A stretch of DNA of 64,000 bases from Tistrella mobilis (GCF_039634785.1 NZ_JBBIAB010000005.1:124001-188000), one strand, 5' to 3'. Positions 17,715 to 27,367 are shown, counted from the stretch's first letter. Made by a program: numbers and translations. Notes: generated by a model not told the origin, from the sequence alone.

Positions 17715-18164
17715 ATGGCCACCGTCACCACTTCCGATCTGCGCATCCTGATCGTCGAGGCGCGCTTCTACGAAGACATCGCCGATGCGCTGGTCGACGG
17801 CGCCATGGGCGTGCTGGAAGCCGCCGGTGCCCAGGTCGAGCGCCTGGCCGTGCCGGGCGCCTTCGAGATTCCGGCGGCGATCCGTTTCGCGCTCGACAGC
17901 GGCCGCTATGACGGTTTCGTCGCGCTGGGCTGCGTGATCCGCGGCGATACCACCCATTATGATTACGTCTGCGGCGAAAGCGCCCGCGGGCTCAACCAGC
18001 TTGCGATCGATCGCAAGGCCTGCATCGGCTATGGCATCCTGACCGTCGAGAACCGCGAGCAGGCCTGGGCCCGCGCACGCGCCGACCGGGCCAACAAGGG
18101 CGCCGACGTGGCCAATGCCTGCCTGCGCATGATCGAAATCAAGCGCCAGTTCCAGCAGGGCTGA
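17715..18164 (+). CDS. ribH: 6,7-dimethyl-8-ribityllumazine synthase
   Basis: 149 residues. Family landmarks are the AFEIPAAI segment (VPGAFEIP), the ALGCVIRGDTTHYDYVCGES stretch with the catalytic His, and the GILTVENREQA motif. It condenses the RibB product with the pyrimidine intermediate to form lumazine, the substrate of RibE. It begins seven bases after the ribB stop, within the rib operon, and is followed by nusB, a very common bacterial order. Confidence 0.95.
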   Translation: MATVTTSDLRILIVEARFYEDIADALVDGAMGVLEAAGAQVERLAVPGAFEIPAAIRFALDSGRYDGFVALGCVIRGDTTHYDYVCGESARGLNQLAIDRKACIGYGILTVENREQAWARARADRANKGADVANACLRMIEIKRQFQQG

Positions 18165-18180
18165 AGGACCAGGAATTGCC

Positions 18181-18774
18181 ATGACCGACAAGCCGCGTGA
18201 CGCCGCCCCGGCGAAACCGGGAGCCAAGACGGATGCGAAACCCGCTGCACGGGCGGGCAAGCGCAGCGGCGCCCCGCGCCCCGGCCGCGAGGCCGGCATG
18301 GCCCGCCGGACGGCGGCGCGTCTGGCCGCCGTTCAGGCGCTCTATCAGATCGATTTCAATGCGGCCCGGGCCGAGGCGGTCATCGCCGAGTTCCTGAACC
18401 ATCGCATCGGCAAGGTGATCGATGACGGGCTGGAGCTGGACGCCGATCGCGACCATTTCCGCGACATCGTGACCGGTGTCGCCGCGGCCCAGGCCGAGAT
18501 CGATCCGATGCTCGAATCCTCGCTGGCCGAAGGCTGGCGGCTGGAGCGGGTTGAGCAGACGCTGCGCGCGATCCTGCGTGCCGGCGCCTACGAGCTGACG
18601 GCACGCACCGATGTGCCGACGGCCGTGATCATCAACGAATACGTCAATGTGGCCCATGCCTTTTTCTCGGGCTCGGAACCGGGCTTCGTGAACGGGATTC
18701 TGGATCGACTGGCGGGGCATTTGCGTGCCGACCATCGCGGCGGCAAGCCTGCCGGCGGGGCCCCCCGCAAGTGA
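18181..18774 (+). CDS. nusB: Transcription antitermination factor NusB
   Basis: 197 residues, longer than typical NusB because of a basic, Ala/Pro/Lys-rich N-terminal extension of about 40 residues before the helical domain that starts at RRTAARLAAVQALYQID. The C-terminal NusB core includes LRAILRAGAYEL and TAVIINEYVNVAHAFF. With NusE it binds boxA RNA for antitermination of rRNA operons. The stop overlaps the GTG start of thiL. The basic extension could help RNA binding; it might also be partly removed if a later start (Met40) is used. Confidence 0.93.
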   Translation: MTDKPRDAAPAKPGAKTDAKPAARAGKRSGAPRPGREAGMARRTAARLAAVQALYQIDFNAARAEAVIAEFLNHRIGKVIDDGLELDADRDHFRDIVTGVAAAQAEIDPMLESSLAEGWRLERVEQTLRAILRAGAYELTARTDVPTAVIINEYVNVAHAFFSGSEPGFVNGILDRLAGHLRADHRGGKPAGGAPRK

Positions 18775-19811
18775 CAGGCAAGGCGCCGGACGAGACCGCC
18801 CCGGAGGCGCCGCTCGGCGAGTTCGGCGCCATTGAACGCTGGCTGCGGCCGCTTGCCCGGTCTTTGCCGGGCGCACTCGACCTGACCGATGATGCCGGCT
18901 GGCTCGCCCTGCCAGCCGGGCGGATCCTGGTCGCCGCCAAGGATGCGATGGTCGAGGGACGGCACTGGTTCCCAGGGGAACCGCCGGAACTGGTGGCGCG
19001 CAAGCTGCTTCGTGTGAATCTGTCGGATCTGGCGGCGATGGGCGCAACGCCTGTCGCCTATCTGCTGGCACTTGCGGTTCCGGGCCCCGATGCCGGAGAC
19101 TGGATCCGGCGCTTCACAGAGGGGCTCGCTGCCGATCAGGGCCGCTATGGCGTGGCGGTACTGGGTGGTGACACGGTGGGCACCGACGGCCCGGCCATGG
19201 CCAGTCTTACGCTGCTTGGCCATGCCCCGGCGCCATCGGCCCTGCTCACCCGCGGCGGGGCCCGGCCGGGCGACGATGTCTGGGTCTCGGGCACGATCGG
19301 CGACGCAGCGCTGTCGGTCGAAGCGGGGTATGGCCGCTTCGACCCCGCCGCCCTCGGCCTCTCTGCCGAGGAAATCGCAGGGCTGGAGGCGCGGCGGCAA
19401 CTGCCGGAGCCGCGACTGGCGCTGGGGCGTATGCTGGTGGGGCTGGCCACGGCCTGCGCGGATGTCTCGGACGGCCTGCCGGCGGATCTGGGGCACATTG
19501 CCGAGACGTCCGAGGTCGATGCCGAATTGCGCGTCGATCTCGTTCCCCGCTCGGCTGCGGCCGGGCGGGTGGTGGCTGCCCGCCCCGATCTTGGGCCGAT
19601 CGTCTGGACGGGTGGCGACGATTATGAACTCGTCTTCACGGCGCCGCCCGCCGCCGCCCACGCCATCACGGCGCTGTCAGCACGCGAAGGCATTCATGTC
19701 AGTCGCGTCGGACGCATCGTTCCCAAGGCGGCGGACAGGGGGCGGACGGTGCTGATCAACGCAGACGGGCGTATCATTGCGGCCGATCGGGCCGGACATG
19801 TGCATTTCTGA
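18771..19811 (+). CDS. thiL: Thiamine-monophosphate kinase
   Basis: 346 residues of the AIR-synthase-like ATP-binding fold. Landmarks are LTDDAGWLALPAGRILVAAKDAMVEG-type N-terminal metal/ATP residues, the VNLSDLAAMGATPVAYL helix, the GGDTVGTDGP loop, CADVSDGLPADLGHIA and the C-terminal GGDDYELVFT. It phosphorylates thiamine phosphate to thiamine pyrophosphate. Start GTG at 18771 overlaps the nusB stop (GTGA). Linkage of thiL with nusB and rib genes is frequent. Confidence 0.95.
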   Translation: MTGKAPDETAPEAPLGEFGAIERWLRPLARSLPGALDLTDDAGWLALPAGRILVAAKDAMVEGRHWFPGEPPELVARKLLRVNLSDLAAMGATPVAYLLALAVPGPDAGDWIRRFTEGLAADQGRYGVAVLGGDTVGTDGPAMASLTLLGHAPAPSALLTRGGARPGDDVWVSGTIGDAALSVEAGYGRFDPAALGLSAEEIAGLEARRQLPEPRLALGRMLVGLATACADVSDGLPADLGHIAETSEVDAELRVDLVPRSAAAGRVVAARPDLGPIVWTGGDDYELVFTAPPAAAHAITALSAREGIHVSRVGRIVPKAADRGRTVLINADGRIIAADRAGHVHF

Positions 19812-19993
19812 CGCAGCTTGCATGGGCGTCATGCGTGAATGACCGTTCTCGCGACGGCAACGATGGCGTAACGTCCGCGGATACACCCTCGGGCCACGCG
19901 GGGCCGCGTGCCGCCGGGGATATCCGGCCCGCCGATTGCGTGCATCAGCGCCGCGGCGGGGGCCCATCGATCGCGGGGGGACGAACGCAGACG

Positions 19994-20563
19994 ATGCTGG
20001 CGCTGCAATACACAGTCCGTCTGAAGGCCGACGTGGACGCGGACATGATCCGCCGTCGCGTGGCCGAACGCGGATCGCTCTACGACAATCATCCGGGACT
20101 GGTGATGAAGTCCTTCCTCCTGAACGAGGAGGATCAGGTCTATGCACCGTTCTACATCTGGCGCTCGGAAGAGGACTGGAAGCAGTTCGTCTTCGGGGAT
20201 CTGTTCGCCAATCTGGCTGCGGCTTTCGGCCGGCCGCGCGTGCGAACCTGGTTCGTGCTCGGCTTCGGCCATGGCGCCTGCACCGATCAGCCGCGCTTCG
20301 CCGTGCGTGAAGTGGATGTGATCGCACCCGAGACGCCGCTCGAAGCGGTGCGTGAGCGCGAGGCGGCGCTTCAGGCACAGATGCTGACGAAGCCGGGCCT
20401 CTATGCCCATTCGATCGCACTCGACGCCGATCGGTGGGAACTGGTCCGCTACAGCCTTTGGTGTGACGAGGCTGCCTCGCGGAATGCGGCAGTGGGCGCG
20501 CAATCCGATTGCGTGAATACCTACGAAGTGCTGCACTTCTCGGAACCGGGAGGCCGTGGCTGA
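19994..20563 (+). CDS. DUF4865 family protein
   Basis: 189 residues that look like the DUF4865 family: the N-terminus LALQYTVRLKADVDADMIRRRV, the motif YAPFYIWRSEEDWKQFVFG, and the AREVDVIAPE-like segment in the middle. Two ferredoxin-like halves, as in dimeric alpha/beta-barrel proteins, are plausible. Function unknown. The frame is open upstream to 19835, but similarity begins at the ATG at 19994, preceded by GGGGGGACG. The 180-base gap after thiL shows no clear promoter. Confidence 0.7.
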   Translation: MLALQYTVRLKADVDADMIRRRVAERGSLYDNHPGLVMKSFLLNEEDQVYAPFYIWRSEEDWKQFVFGDLFANLAAAFGRPRVRTWFVLGFGHGACTDQPRFAVREVDVIAPETPLEAVREREAALQAQMLTKPGLYAHSIALDADRWELVRYSLWCDEAASRNAAVGAQSDCVNTYEVLHFSEPGGRG

Positions 20564-20607
20564 CCGGAAGCCCGGCGCCTCGCGCCCCATCCTGACGGTC
20601 CGCCAGA

Positions 20608-21066
20608 ATGAGAGTCCTGCTGATCTTCATCGTCTCCGTGCTGCTCGTGGTTGCGGGCGGTGGCGGATGGCTGATCTACCGGGATGACCCGTTCGGCGTC
20701 TTCGGACACCATTTGCGTGCCCCCACCGCCTTGCCTGCGCCGGTGTTTGTGGGGATGACCGGCGTTGGCGTCCCCATGATCCGCCACGGTGTGGTCTATC
20801 GCTATCTCATGCTGGATCTGGTGCTTGAACTCGTCCCCGGAGCGGATGACGACGAGGTATCGAATGGTATCGAGCGCCTGCGTCCGGTGCTGACCGGCGC
20901 TGCACAGCATGTCTCGACCACCGCCGACCGCCTGGGGCGTGAGCCGACGCTCGACGAGATCAAGGTCGGTCTTACCGACGCGGCCAATGACTGGTTCGGA
21001 CGCGAGATCATTGCGGATGTCCTGATCCAGCGGACCAGCGATGTGGCGGCACAGAAGATCAATTGA
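20608..21066 (+). CDS. Small single-pass membrane or exported protein of unknown function
   Basis: 152 residues. The N-terminus (2-24) is one strongly hydrophobic helix preceded by Met-Arg, either an uncleaved anchor or a signal peptide. The rest is a soluble domain of about 125 residues, with a GVVYRYLMLDLVLEL strand region and an acidic helix after it. I do not recognise the family; the anchor-plus-small-domain layout recalls FliL-like proteins but no specific motif supports that. It follows the DUF4865 gene by 44 bases and may be co-transcribed. A terminator follows. Confidence 0.6.
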   Translation: MRVLLIFIVSVLLVVAGGGGWLIYRDDPFGVFGHHLRAPTALPAPVFVGMTGVGVPMIRHGVVYRYLMLDLVLELVPGADDDEVSNGIERLRPVLTGAAQHVSTTADRLGREPTLDEIKVGLTDAANDWFGREIIADVLIQRTSDVAAQKIN

Positions 21067-21098
21067 CGGCTTGCCGGAAGGGCCGGCCGCACATGAAG

Positions 21099-21125
21099 AA
21101 GGGGTCGAGTGATCGACCCCTTTTC
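21099..21125. terminator. Bidirectional terminator between small membrane protein gene and bamE
   Basis: Arms AAGGGGTCGA (21099-21108) and TCGACCCCTT (21113-21122) around a GTGA loop, flanked by A on the left and TT on the right. It sits between two converging genes. Confidence 0.8.
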
Positions 21126-21153
21126 TGTCGTTTGCAGTACGGCCTGCCGGTCG

Positions 21154-21678
21154 TCAGCGCGGCCTGCCCATACCCGACGGGTTGCCCGGGTTGGTGGCCG
21201 AGGGGTCGGAGTTGAACCGGCCGATATTGCCGATGAACTGCTCCAGCACGGTCAGTTCGTTGCCGGAGGTCGGCGTGATCCGGTCGACATAGCTCACCTG
21301 GCGGGCGTCATCCAGGCCGAAGCGCAGTATATCGGCCAGCCTGCCGTCTGTGCCGAAACGCAGCCCAAGAACGTCCTGCTCCGTGACGTCGGCCGAATAG
21401 AAGGCGACCGTGCTGGTCCGTCTCTGAATGTAATACCAGGTGTCGGTTTCGAAGGTGCCCGTCGTGGCCGGGGCGCCCAGGATGGCGCGGACATCCTCGC
21501 GGGTCTGGACGCCGGGCTGCAACTGGGCGATCTCGTCCTTCGACGGCATGAAGCCGTGGGTACGGATCACCGGCTGGCAGGCGCCGAGGGCGAGGCCGGC
21601 AAGAACCACCGCGACCATCGGCGCGGTGCGGGTGACGGACGGGAAAATGGGGCGGCGCCGGGGCGCTGACCGGATCAT
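21154..21678 (-). CDS. bamE: Outer membrane assembly lipoprotein BamE-like
   Basis: 174 residues. The signal peptide ends in the lipobox LGAC, giving lipidated Cys34. The SmpA/OmlA domain follows, with PSKDEIAQLQPGVQTREDV, LGAPATTGTF and WYYIQRRTS segments typical of BamE. BamE is a lipoprotein of the BAM complex, which folds outer-membrane beta-barrels together with BamA (54988-57279 in this window). The start is uncertain: ATGs at 21678, 21720 and 21765 are in frame, and 21678 gives the most ordinary signal peptide. It is divergent from the CBP3-like gene, as in many alphaproteobacteria. Confidence 0.88.
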   Translation of the reverse strand: MIRSAPRRRPIFPSVTRTAPMVAVVLAGLALGACQPVIRTHGFMPSKDEIAQLQPGVQTREDVRAILGAPATTGTFETDTWYYIQRRTSTVAFYSADVTEQDVLGLRFGTDGRLADILRFGLDDARQVSYVDRITPTSGNELTVLEQFIGNIGRFNSDPSATNPGNPSGMGRPR

Positions 21679-21936
21679 CTTGGCGATGTCACCGTTGACG
21701 CTGTGGGGCGTCGCCTCCATAACCACCTGGACGAACCGGCATCTGCACGGAACGACGCCGACCATCGGGCGTCAGACAGAGCAGCGCGTCGGAAAGCCCA
21801 GGACGGCGGGGATGCGACGGCCCGTCTGCTGGCGGGCGGCCCAAGATTGCATTCCGTGATGCGGGGTGTCAATCGGACCGGCGGCCGTTCTGGTATCACC
21901 GGCCTGCAGATGGTCGAAAGAGGAGGTCCAGGCCCG

Positions 21937-22542
21937 ATGTTTCTCGACAGGCTGTTCGGTCGCACGGGGCCCCGTGCTGCCGCTGAAGCGCTCTATGATA
22001 CGGCGGTCGCCCAGGCGCGGTCGGTGACCTTTTATCGCGACTTCGGCGTACCGGACACGGTGGACGGCCGCTTCGACATGCTGGTGCTGCACGTCTTTAT
22101 GGTCCTGCACCGTCTGAAGCGGGAAGGGGAAGCCGGGCGCCGTACCGGGCAGGCACTGTTCGACCGGATGTTCGCCGACATGGACCGCTCGCTGCGGGAG
22201 ATGGGCGTCGGTGACCTCAGCGTCGGCAAGCATGTCAAACGGATGGGAGAGGCCTTCTACGGCCGGATCAAAAGCTATGATGCCGCCATCGAGGCCTCGG
22301 CAGCCGATGGCGGTGCCGAACTCGGCGACGCCATCGCCCGCAACGTGTTCGGTGTGGAAGGCGAGGGGGCCGTACGGCCCTCGGGCGTCGTGCTTGAGGC
22401 GCTTGCATCCTATGTACTTGCCAGCATCCGTGCGCTGGATGGGCAGCCGGCGGCAGACCTTCTGGACGGCCGGGCCGCCTATGCCGCACTGCCGGTGCCG
22501 TCGGCGGTGCGCGAGGATGCGTCCGACGCCGGTGGGGATTGA
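21937..22542 (+). CDS. Ubiquinol-cytochrome c chaperone (CBP3) family protein
   Basis: 201 residues, mostly helical. It fits the bacterial homologues of mitochondrial CBP3/UQCC1: ALYDTAVAQARSVTFYRDFGVPDTVDGRFDML-type N-terminus with the FYRDFGVPDT and FDMLVLHVF elements, then FADMDRSLREMGVGDLSVGKHVKRM. The mitochondrial protein assists cytochrome b assembly in the bc1 complex, so a respiratory-chain assembly role is inferred. The ATG at 21937 is preceded by a very strong AGAGGAGG site. An open frame back to 21703 is not needed. Confidence 0.88.
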   Translation: MFLDRLFGRTGPRAAAEALYDTAVAQARSVTFYRDFGVPDTVDGRFDMLVLHVFMVLHRLKREGEAGRRTGQALFDRMFADMDRSLREMGVGDLSVGKHVKRMGEAFYGRIKSYDAAIEASAADGGAELGDAIARNVFGVEGEGAVRPSGVVLEALASYVLASIRALDGQPAADLLDGRAAYAALPVPSAVREDASDAGGD

Positions 22543-22661
22543 TCCCTGCACATGACCCAACACATTGCCGGGGCTGGCGAAACCCGGGCTGATGGAGTAG
22601 GGTGCGCCGCCACGGGCCCGGCTGGGCCCGGCATTTCGCGTTCCAAGGACGACCGACGCTC

Positions 22662-23279
22662 ATGACCGGCACCGATACCACCAGCGCTCAGACCCCCGAA
22701 TTCTCGCGCGTCATCGAGATCGAGGCGATCGAGCCGGGGGAGCCGCGCACTTTCTCGTATGTGGCCACGCCGGCCGAGTGTGCGGCGCTTGGCCGGCGCC
22801 TGCAGCAGGAGCAGATCCTGTCGCTCGAGGTGGGCGTCACGGTGACGCGGGTTCGAGGTGGTGCCCATCTGGTGTTTGATCTCTCGGGAAGGTTGATTCA
22901 AACCTGCGTTGTTACCAATCTAAGGTTTGAGGCTTCGGTTTCGGAGATCGTCGAGGTGGATGCACTTGCCGAGCCGGAATACAGCCGGCGGCTGGCAGCC
23001 CTTGATGCGGCCGAGCCGGAAGACGACCAGGAACCGCCCGAGCAGCTGGTCGACGGCAGGGTGGATGCCGGCGAACTTGCGACCGAGTATTTTTCTCTCG
23101 CGATCGATCCTTATCCCCGGAGCCCTGAGGCCCCGGGGGAACCGGTCGAGCGTGAAGTCTTCACGCTCAGGGGCGGCACCGCCCCTGAGGGAAAGGGGCG
23201 CGAACATCCCTTCGCGAAGCTTGCGGCCCTGAAGCAGCGCATGGATACGGACACGCCCGAAGGGGGTGACGCATCCTGA
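22662..23279 (+). CDS. yceD: YceD (DUF177) family protein
   Basis: 205 residues of the YceD/DUF177 family, which is linked to 23S rRNA accumulation in bacteria and plastids. The N-terminal beta-rich domain includes GRLIQTCVVTNLRFEASVSE with the family Cys, and the C-terminal part has YFSLAIDPYPRSPEA and a FAKLAALKQ end. Its place immediately before rpmF (ribosomal protein L32) is the usual bacterial arrangement. Start at 22662. Confidence 0.85.
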   Translation: MTGTDTTSAQTPEFSRVIEIEAIEPGEPRTFSYVATPAECAALGRRLQQEQILSLEVGVTVTRVRGGAHLVFDLSGRLIQTCVVTNLRFEASVSEIVEVDALAEPEYSRRLAALDAAEPEDDQEPPEQLVDGRVDAGELATEYFSLAIDPYPRSPEAPGEPVEREVFTLRGGTAPEGKGREHPFAKLAALKQRMDTDTPEGGDAS

Positions 23280-23315
23280 CCGGCATGACACCGGATACGA
23301 GATCCGGGAGAAGCC

Positions 23316-23344
23316 TTGCCATCGAGCCGGTTTTTCGCTAACTA
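23316..23344 (+). promoter_or_regulatory. Promoter of rpmF
   Basis: TTGCCA at 23316-23321 and TAACTA at 23339-23344, separated by 17 bases. It lies about 50 bases before the rpmF start and probably drives rpmF-plsX-fabH. Confidence 0.65.
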
Positions 23345-23392
23345 AGCGCGCTATTCGGCTCGTGACCGTTACCATCCCGAAAGGCGAAGACT

Positions 23393-23578
23393 ATGGCCGT
23401 CCCCAAGAAAAAGGTCTCCAAGTCGCGGCGCGACATGCGTCGTGCCCACCACGCTCTGACCGCGACCAACGCGCAGGAGTGCCCGAACTGCGGCGAGCTG
23501 AAGCTCTCGCATCATGTCTGCGGCTCGTGCGGCTTCTATGACGGCCGTGACGTCGCGACCGAGGCGGCGGCCGGTTGA
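23393..23578 (+). CDS. rpmF: Ribosomal protein bL32
   Basis: 61 residues. The basic N-terminus [19 protein letters not shown] is diagnostic, followed by a zinc ribbon with all four Cys present (Cys30, Cys33, Cys43, Cys46), so this is the zinc-containing form. Component of the large ribosomal subunit. It begins a short operon with fatty acid synthesis genes, an arrangement conserved across bacteria. Confidence 0.97.
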   Translation: MAVPKKKVSKSRRDMRRAHHALTATNAQECPNCGELKLSHHVCGSCGFYDGRDVATEAAAG

Positions 23579-23652
23579 TCCGGCTTGCCGGCTCCAGGTG
23601 ATCGGAGGAAGACGTCGGGCCGGCCTGGCCCGACGAAGGGCGCGGAGGTGAG

Positions 23653-24717
23653 GTGGCCTTGTCCGGTGAAGTTACCATCGCACTCGATGCGATGGGCGGC
23701 GATCAGGCTCCCAAGATGGTGGTCAAGGGCGCTGCCATCGCACTCAAGCGACATCCGGGCCTCCGGTTCCTGATGGTCGGCGACGAGCCGCGGCTGCGCA
23801 CGCTGATGAAGCGGCGCAAAAAGCTGCTCGCCGCGACCGAATTCCTGCACACCGACGAAGTGGTTCCGGGCACCATGCGCCCCTCGGTCGCGCTCAGGCA
23901 GGGGCGCAAGTCGAGCATGGGCCTGGCCCTTCGGGCGGTGCGGGAAAACCGTGCCAGCGCCGCCGTCTCGGCCGGAAATACCGGCGCCTTGATGGCGATG
24001 GCGCGGATGATGCTCGGCATGCTGCCGGGCATTGATCGCCCGGCGATCGCGGCAACCATGCCGACGCTGCGTGGCGAAAGTGTGGTGCTCGATCTGGGCG
24101 CCAACACCGAATGCGACGTCCGGAACCTCATCCAGTTCGCCGTGATGGGGGAACTGTTCGCACGCATCGTGCTCGGCTATCAGACCCCCTCGGTCGGCCT
24201 GCTGAATGTCGGCGAGGAAGAGGTCAAGGGGCTCGAAACGGTGCGGGAAGCGGCCGCGAGACTGAAAGCCGCCGAGAGCATCCGCTTCCATGGCTTCGTC
24301 GAAGGTGACGATATCGCCAAGGGCACGGTCGACGTCGTCGTCACCGACGGATTTACCGGCAACATCGCGCTGAAGACGGCCGAGGGCACGGCGAAGCTCT
24401 ACAGCCACTATCTCCGCTCTGCGTTCGGCCGCTCGCTGCTGGCCCGGATCGGATATCTCTTTGCGCGGTCGAGCCTGAAGGCGATCCAGAAGCAGACGGA
24501 TCCGCGTCACCACAACGGCGCCATGTTCCTTGGGCTCGGCGGCATTGCCGTCAAGAGCCATGGCGGTACCGACGCCCTCGGTTTTGCCAATGCCATCGGC
24601 GTTGCCTACGACCTGGTGGCGCACGGCTTCAACGAACGCATCATCGGCGAGTTCAAACGGATCGCGGCGGACCGGATCGACGGGACGTCCGACCAGCAGA
24701 AGGCGGCAACGGCATGA
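23653..24717 (+). CDS. plsX: Phosphate acyltransferase PlsX
   Basis: 354 residues. Landmarks are [18 protein letters not shown] at the N-terminus, [15 protein letters not shown] in the middle, [13 protein letters not shown] and [19 protein letters not shown]. PlsX makes acyl-phosphate from acyl-ACP for phosphatidic acid synthesis at the membrane. The start is GTG at 23653 with GGAGGTGAG just upstream. The stop overlaps fabH by ATGA. Confidence 0.96.
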   Translation: MALSGEVTIALDAMGGDQAPKMVVKGAAIALKRHPGLRFLMVGDEPRLRTLMKRRKKLLAATEFLHTDEVVPGTMRPSVALRQGRKSSMGLALRAVRENRASAAVSAGNTGALMAMARMMLGMLPGIDRPAIAATMPTLRGESVVLDLGANTECDVRNLIQFAVMGELFARIVLGYQTPSVGLLNVGEEEVKGLETVREAAARLKAAESIRFHGFVEGDDIAKGTVDVVVTDGFTGNIALKTAEGTAKLYSHYLRSAFGRSLLARIGYLFARSSLKAIQKQTDPRHHNGAMFLGLGGIAVKSHGGTDALGFANAIGVAYDLVAHGFNERIIGEFKRIAADRIDGTSDQQKAATA

Positions 24718-25691
24718 CGGTATTGCGCGCGCGCGTGCTCGGCGTCGGCGGCTACCTGCCCGCCCGGGTGTTGACCAACGACGATCTGTCGAAAATGGTC
24801 GACACCTCCGACGAATGGATCCAGGAACGGACGGGCATCCGCGAGCGTCGCATCGCGGCGCCAGAGGAACTGACCTCGACCCTGGGCCTGCATGCGGCGC
24901 GCGCAGCACTCGCCAATGCCGGCATCGGCGCCGACGAGGTCGATCTGATCGTGGTCGCGACCTCGACGCCCGACGAGACCTTCCCGGCGACCGCGACCAA
25001 GATCCAGGCCGGGCTCGGCATCACCCGGGGGGCCGCCTTCGATGTCCAGGCCGTCTGCGCGGGCTTCATCTTCGCGCTGTCGACCGCCGACAATTTCCTG
25101 AAGGCCGGCCAGTTTCGCACCGCGCTGGTGATCGGTGCCGAGACCTTCTCGCGCATCCTGGACTGGAACGACCGCGGGACCTGCGTGCTGTTCGGCGACG
25201 GTGCAGGTGCAGTGGTGCTCAGGGCCGCGGAAGGCGAGGGCACGAGCGACGACCGCGGCGTGCTCTCCACGCATCTCTTCTCCGACGGCCGGCATCATGA
25301 CGCGCTCTATGTCGATGGCGGCGTGTCGTCGACCCAGAGCGCCGGTCATCTGCGGATGGAAGGCAAGGAAGTCTTCCGCCACGCCGTCGTGAAACTGGCC
25401 GACAGTGTCAACGAGGCGCTGGAGGCCAACGGCATGACGGCGGATGCGATCGACTGGCTGGTGCCGCATCAGGCGAACGCCCGGATCATCACCGGCACGG
25501 CCCGCAAGATGGGCCTGCCGATGGAGAAGGTGGTCATGACGGTGGACCGCCACGGCAACACCTCTGCCGCCTCCATCCCGCTGGCGCTGAGCGAGGCCGT
25601 GGCCGACGGCCGCATCCAGCCGGGGCAGGTGGTGCTGGTCGAAGCCATCGGCGGCGGTCTGGCCTGGGGTTCGGCGCTGATCCGCTGGTGA
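24714..25691 (+). CDS. fabH: Beta-ketoacyl-ACP synthase III
   Basis: 325 residues, thiolase fold. The catalytic triad is visible: Cys115 in AVCAGF, His in VPHQANARI and Asn in HGNTSAAS. It condenses acetyl-CoA with malonyl-ACP to start fatty acid elongation. The N-terminal [17 protein letters not shown] is characteristic. Start overlaps plsX. Confidence 0.96.
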   Translation: MTVLRARVLGVGGYLPARVLTNDDLSKMVDTSDEWIQERTGIRERRIAAPEELTSTLGLHAARAALANAGIGADEVDLIVVATSTPDETFPATATKIQAGLGITRGAAFDVQAVCAGFIFALSTADNFLKAGQFRTALVIGAETFSRILDWNDRGTCVLFGDGAGAVVLRAAEGEGTSDDRGVLSTHLFSDGRHHDALYVDGGVSSTQSAGHLRMEGKEVFRHAVVKLADSVNEALEANGMTADAIDWLVPHQANARIITGTARKMGLPMEKVVMTVDRHGNTSAASIPLALSEAVADGRIQPGQVVLVEAIGGGLAWGSALIRW

Positions 25692-25780
25692 TGCTCCGGC
25701 CTTACCGTCGGTGGTGAACCTTTCACGCTTTTTCCGAAACGACGCAACTGCGTGTCGCAAAGCCTTGAAGCGCATGGCGT

Positions 25781-25810
25781 TTGACATTCTCGTCCGCCAT
25801 GGCGCATAAA
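25781..25810 (+). promoter_or_regulatory. Promoter of ihfA
   Basis: A perfect -35 TTGACA at 25781-25786 and CATAAA at 25805-25810 with an 18-base spacer, about 40 bases before the ihfA start. Confidence 0.6.
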
Positions 25811-25850
25811 CAGGGTGAAGCTGCGCGCGCAAGTATTTGAGGACAAGACT

Positions 25851-26195
25851 ATGGCACGCACCGTCACTCGCGCGGATCTGGCCGAGGCGGTCTATCAGGA
25901 AGTCGGTCTGTCGCGGCATGAGTCGGCCCAGCTGGTGGAGGCGGTGCTGTCCGTCGTCTCCGACAGCCTGGTCGAAGGCGACACCGTCAAGATCTCGTCT
26001 TTCGGCACTTTTGCGGTGCGCCAGAAGGGCGAGCGCGTGGGCCGCAATCCGAAGACCGGCGAGGAAGTCCCGATCCTTCCGCGGAAGGTGCTGGTGTTCC
26101 GTGCCTCGAACGTGCTCAAGGACCGGATCGGCAAGAGCCTGGCGGACATCGCGGATCTGGACCTCGAGACAGAGGATGACGAGGCCGAAGCCTGA
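25851..26195 (+). CDS. ihfA: Integration host factor alpha subunit
   Basis: 114 residues of the HU/IHF family. The IHF-alpha type N-terminus [27 protein letters not shown] and the DNA-intercalating arm [17 protein letters not shown] with its Pro are present. A short acidic tail rich in Asp/Glu ends the protein. It forms the DNA-bending heterodimer with IhfB. The start at 25851 follows GAGGACAAG; an upstream GTG in frame at 25815 is less likely. Confidence 0.95.
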   Translation: MARTVTRADLAEAVYQEVGLSRHESAQLVEAVLSVVSDSLVEGDTVKISSFGTFAVRQKGERVGRNPKTGEEVPILPRKVLVFRASNVLKDRIGKSLADIADLDLETEDDEAEA

Positions 26196-26235
26196 GCAAG
26201 GGCGATGCGGCCGGTGAGATGGAGGCGTTGACGAG

Positions 26236-27108
26236 ATGACCGACACCACCGCCCATGATGGCGACCGGCGGCGCGGCGGCGGCAAGGCGCCCGGCGCGTA
26301 CCGCACCATCAGCGAGGTGGCGGAAGAGATCGACGTCCCCGCCCACGTCCTCCGTTTCTGGGAAGGCAAGTTCCCGCAGGTGAAGCCGCTGAAGCGGGCG
26401 GGCGGGCGCCGGTACTACCGCCCCGACGACGTTGTCCTGCTTCGCCGGATCCGCGATCTGCTCTATGCAGAAGGCTACACCATCAAGGGCGTACAGAAGC
26501 TGCTCCGCGAAGGCGGTGCCAAGGCGGTCGCCGAACGGGTGGAAGCCGGCGCAGCCGGTGCGGCGGCACAGGACCCTGATCTGCTCGACGCGCTGGCACG
26601 CCAGAGCGAAGACGAGGTCTTCGACGAGGATCAGGATGCCGATGACATCGTCGTCGAGGACGACGAGACCGATATCGAGGGCGGGGACGAAGACGACCCG
26701 ACTGACGAGATCGTCACCTCGTCGATGACCGCCGAGGCTGTCGCAGCGGCTGAACGCGCGGAAAGCCGTGTCAGGGATCTTCTTGCCGCCGATGAACGGC
26801 GTCGTCTGGTCTTGCGTGAGGCGTTCGACCTGTTGAATCAGGCGCGGGCAATCCTCGACGGGACCGATGAAGACGCAGGCGCGGACGACACCGCCGGCGG
26901 TGGCGAGCTGACGCCCGACGAGAGCTTCGCCCAGGATGTCTTCGTCGTCGAGCTTGCCGACGGCGAAACCGGTGCCGATCAGCCGGCGGCGGATGGGGAT
27001 GCGACGGACGAGGTTGAGGCGGCAGGTGAAGAACGGGCCGAAACCGCCGAAATCGAGGAGATTTCCGCCGACGAGGTGGAGAAGGTGAGACAGCAGGGGC
27101 AGGGCTGA
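26236..27108 (+). CDS. MerR family regulator with long acidic tail
   Basis: 290 residues. The MerR winged-helix domain spans about 20-95: [46 protein letters not shown] and [15 protein letters not shown]. After it comes a low-complexity region: residues 123-160 are almost continuous Asp/Glu, followed by a short coiled-coil-like helix (165-205) and a second acidic Ala/Asp/Glu stretch. No effector-binding or metal-binding domain is visible. The ihfA-merR-tRNA-Pro order is conserved in alphaproteobacteria. The target genes are unknown. Confidence 0.85.
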   Translation: MTDTTAHDGDRRRGGGKAPGAYRTISEVAEEIDVPAHVLRFWEGKFPQVKPLKRAGGRRYYRPDDVVLLRRIRDLLYAEGYTIKGVQKLLREGGAKAVAERVEAGAAGAAAQDPDLLDALARQSEDEVFDEDQDADDIVVEDDETDIEGGDEDDPTDEIVTSSMTAEAVAAAERAESRVRDLLAADERRRLVLREAFDLLNQARAILDGTDEDAGADDTAGGGELTPDESFAQDVFVVELADGETGADQPAADGDATDEVEAAGEERAETAEIEEISADEVEKVRQQGQG

Positions 27109-27140
27109 CAAGTCCGAATACAAATCCTGCTTCAGAAGGG

Positions 27141-27169
27141 TTGCGCGGGCCGATCCGGTTGGCTATAGT
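27141..27169 (+). promoter_or_regulatory. Promoter of tRNA-Pro
   Basis: TTGCGC at 27141-27146 and TATAGT at 27164-27169 with a 17-base spacer, about 60 bases upstream of the tRNA. Confidence 0.7.
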
Positions 27170-27229
27170 CCGCGCACTTCGCAAGGGGGAGGATGACGGA
27201 AACGGCATCGCAACCCCATGAAGAACGGT

Positions 27230-27307
27230 CGGAGCGTGGCGCAGCCTGGTTAGCGCACTAGTCTGGGGGACTAGGGGTCGGAGGTTCGAATCCTCTCGCT
27301 CCGACCA
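27230..27307 (+). tRNA. tRNA-Pro (anticodon GGG)
   Basis: A complete cloverleaf can be drawn: acceptor CGGAGCG/CGCTCCG, D stem GCGC/GCGC with AGCCTGGTTA loop, anticodon stem CTAGT/ACTAG with loop CTGGGGG (anticodon GGG), T arm GGAGG-TTCGAAT-CCTCT with one G-T pair, discriminator A and encoded CCA at 27305-27307. Confidence 0.97.
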
Positions 27308-27367
27308 ATTCTTCTCTTCGCGGCATCATCCCCGGATGTCGCAGCAGCAGCGAAGTCTGCAGCTTTC

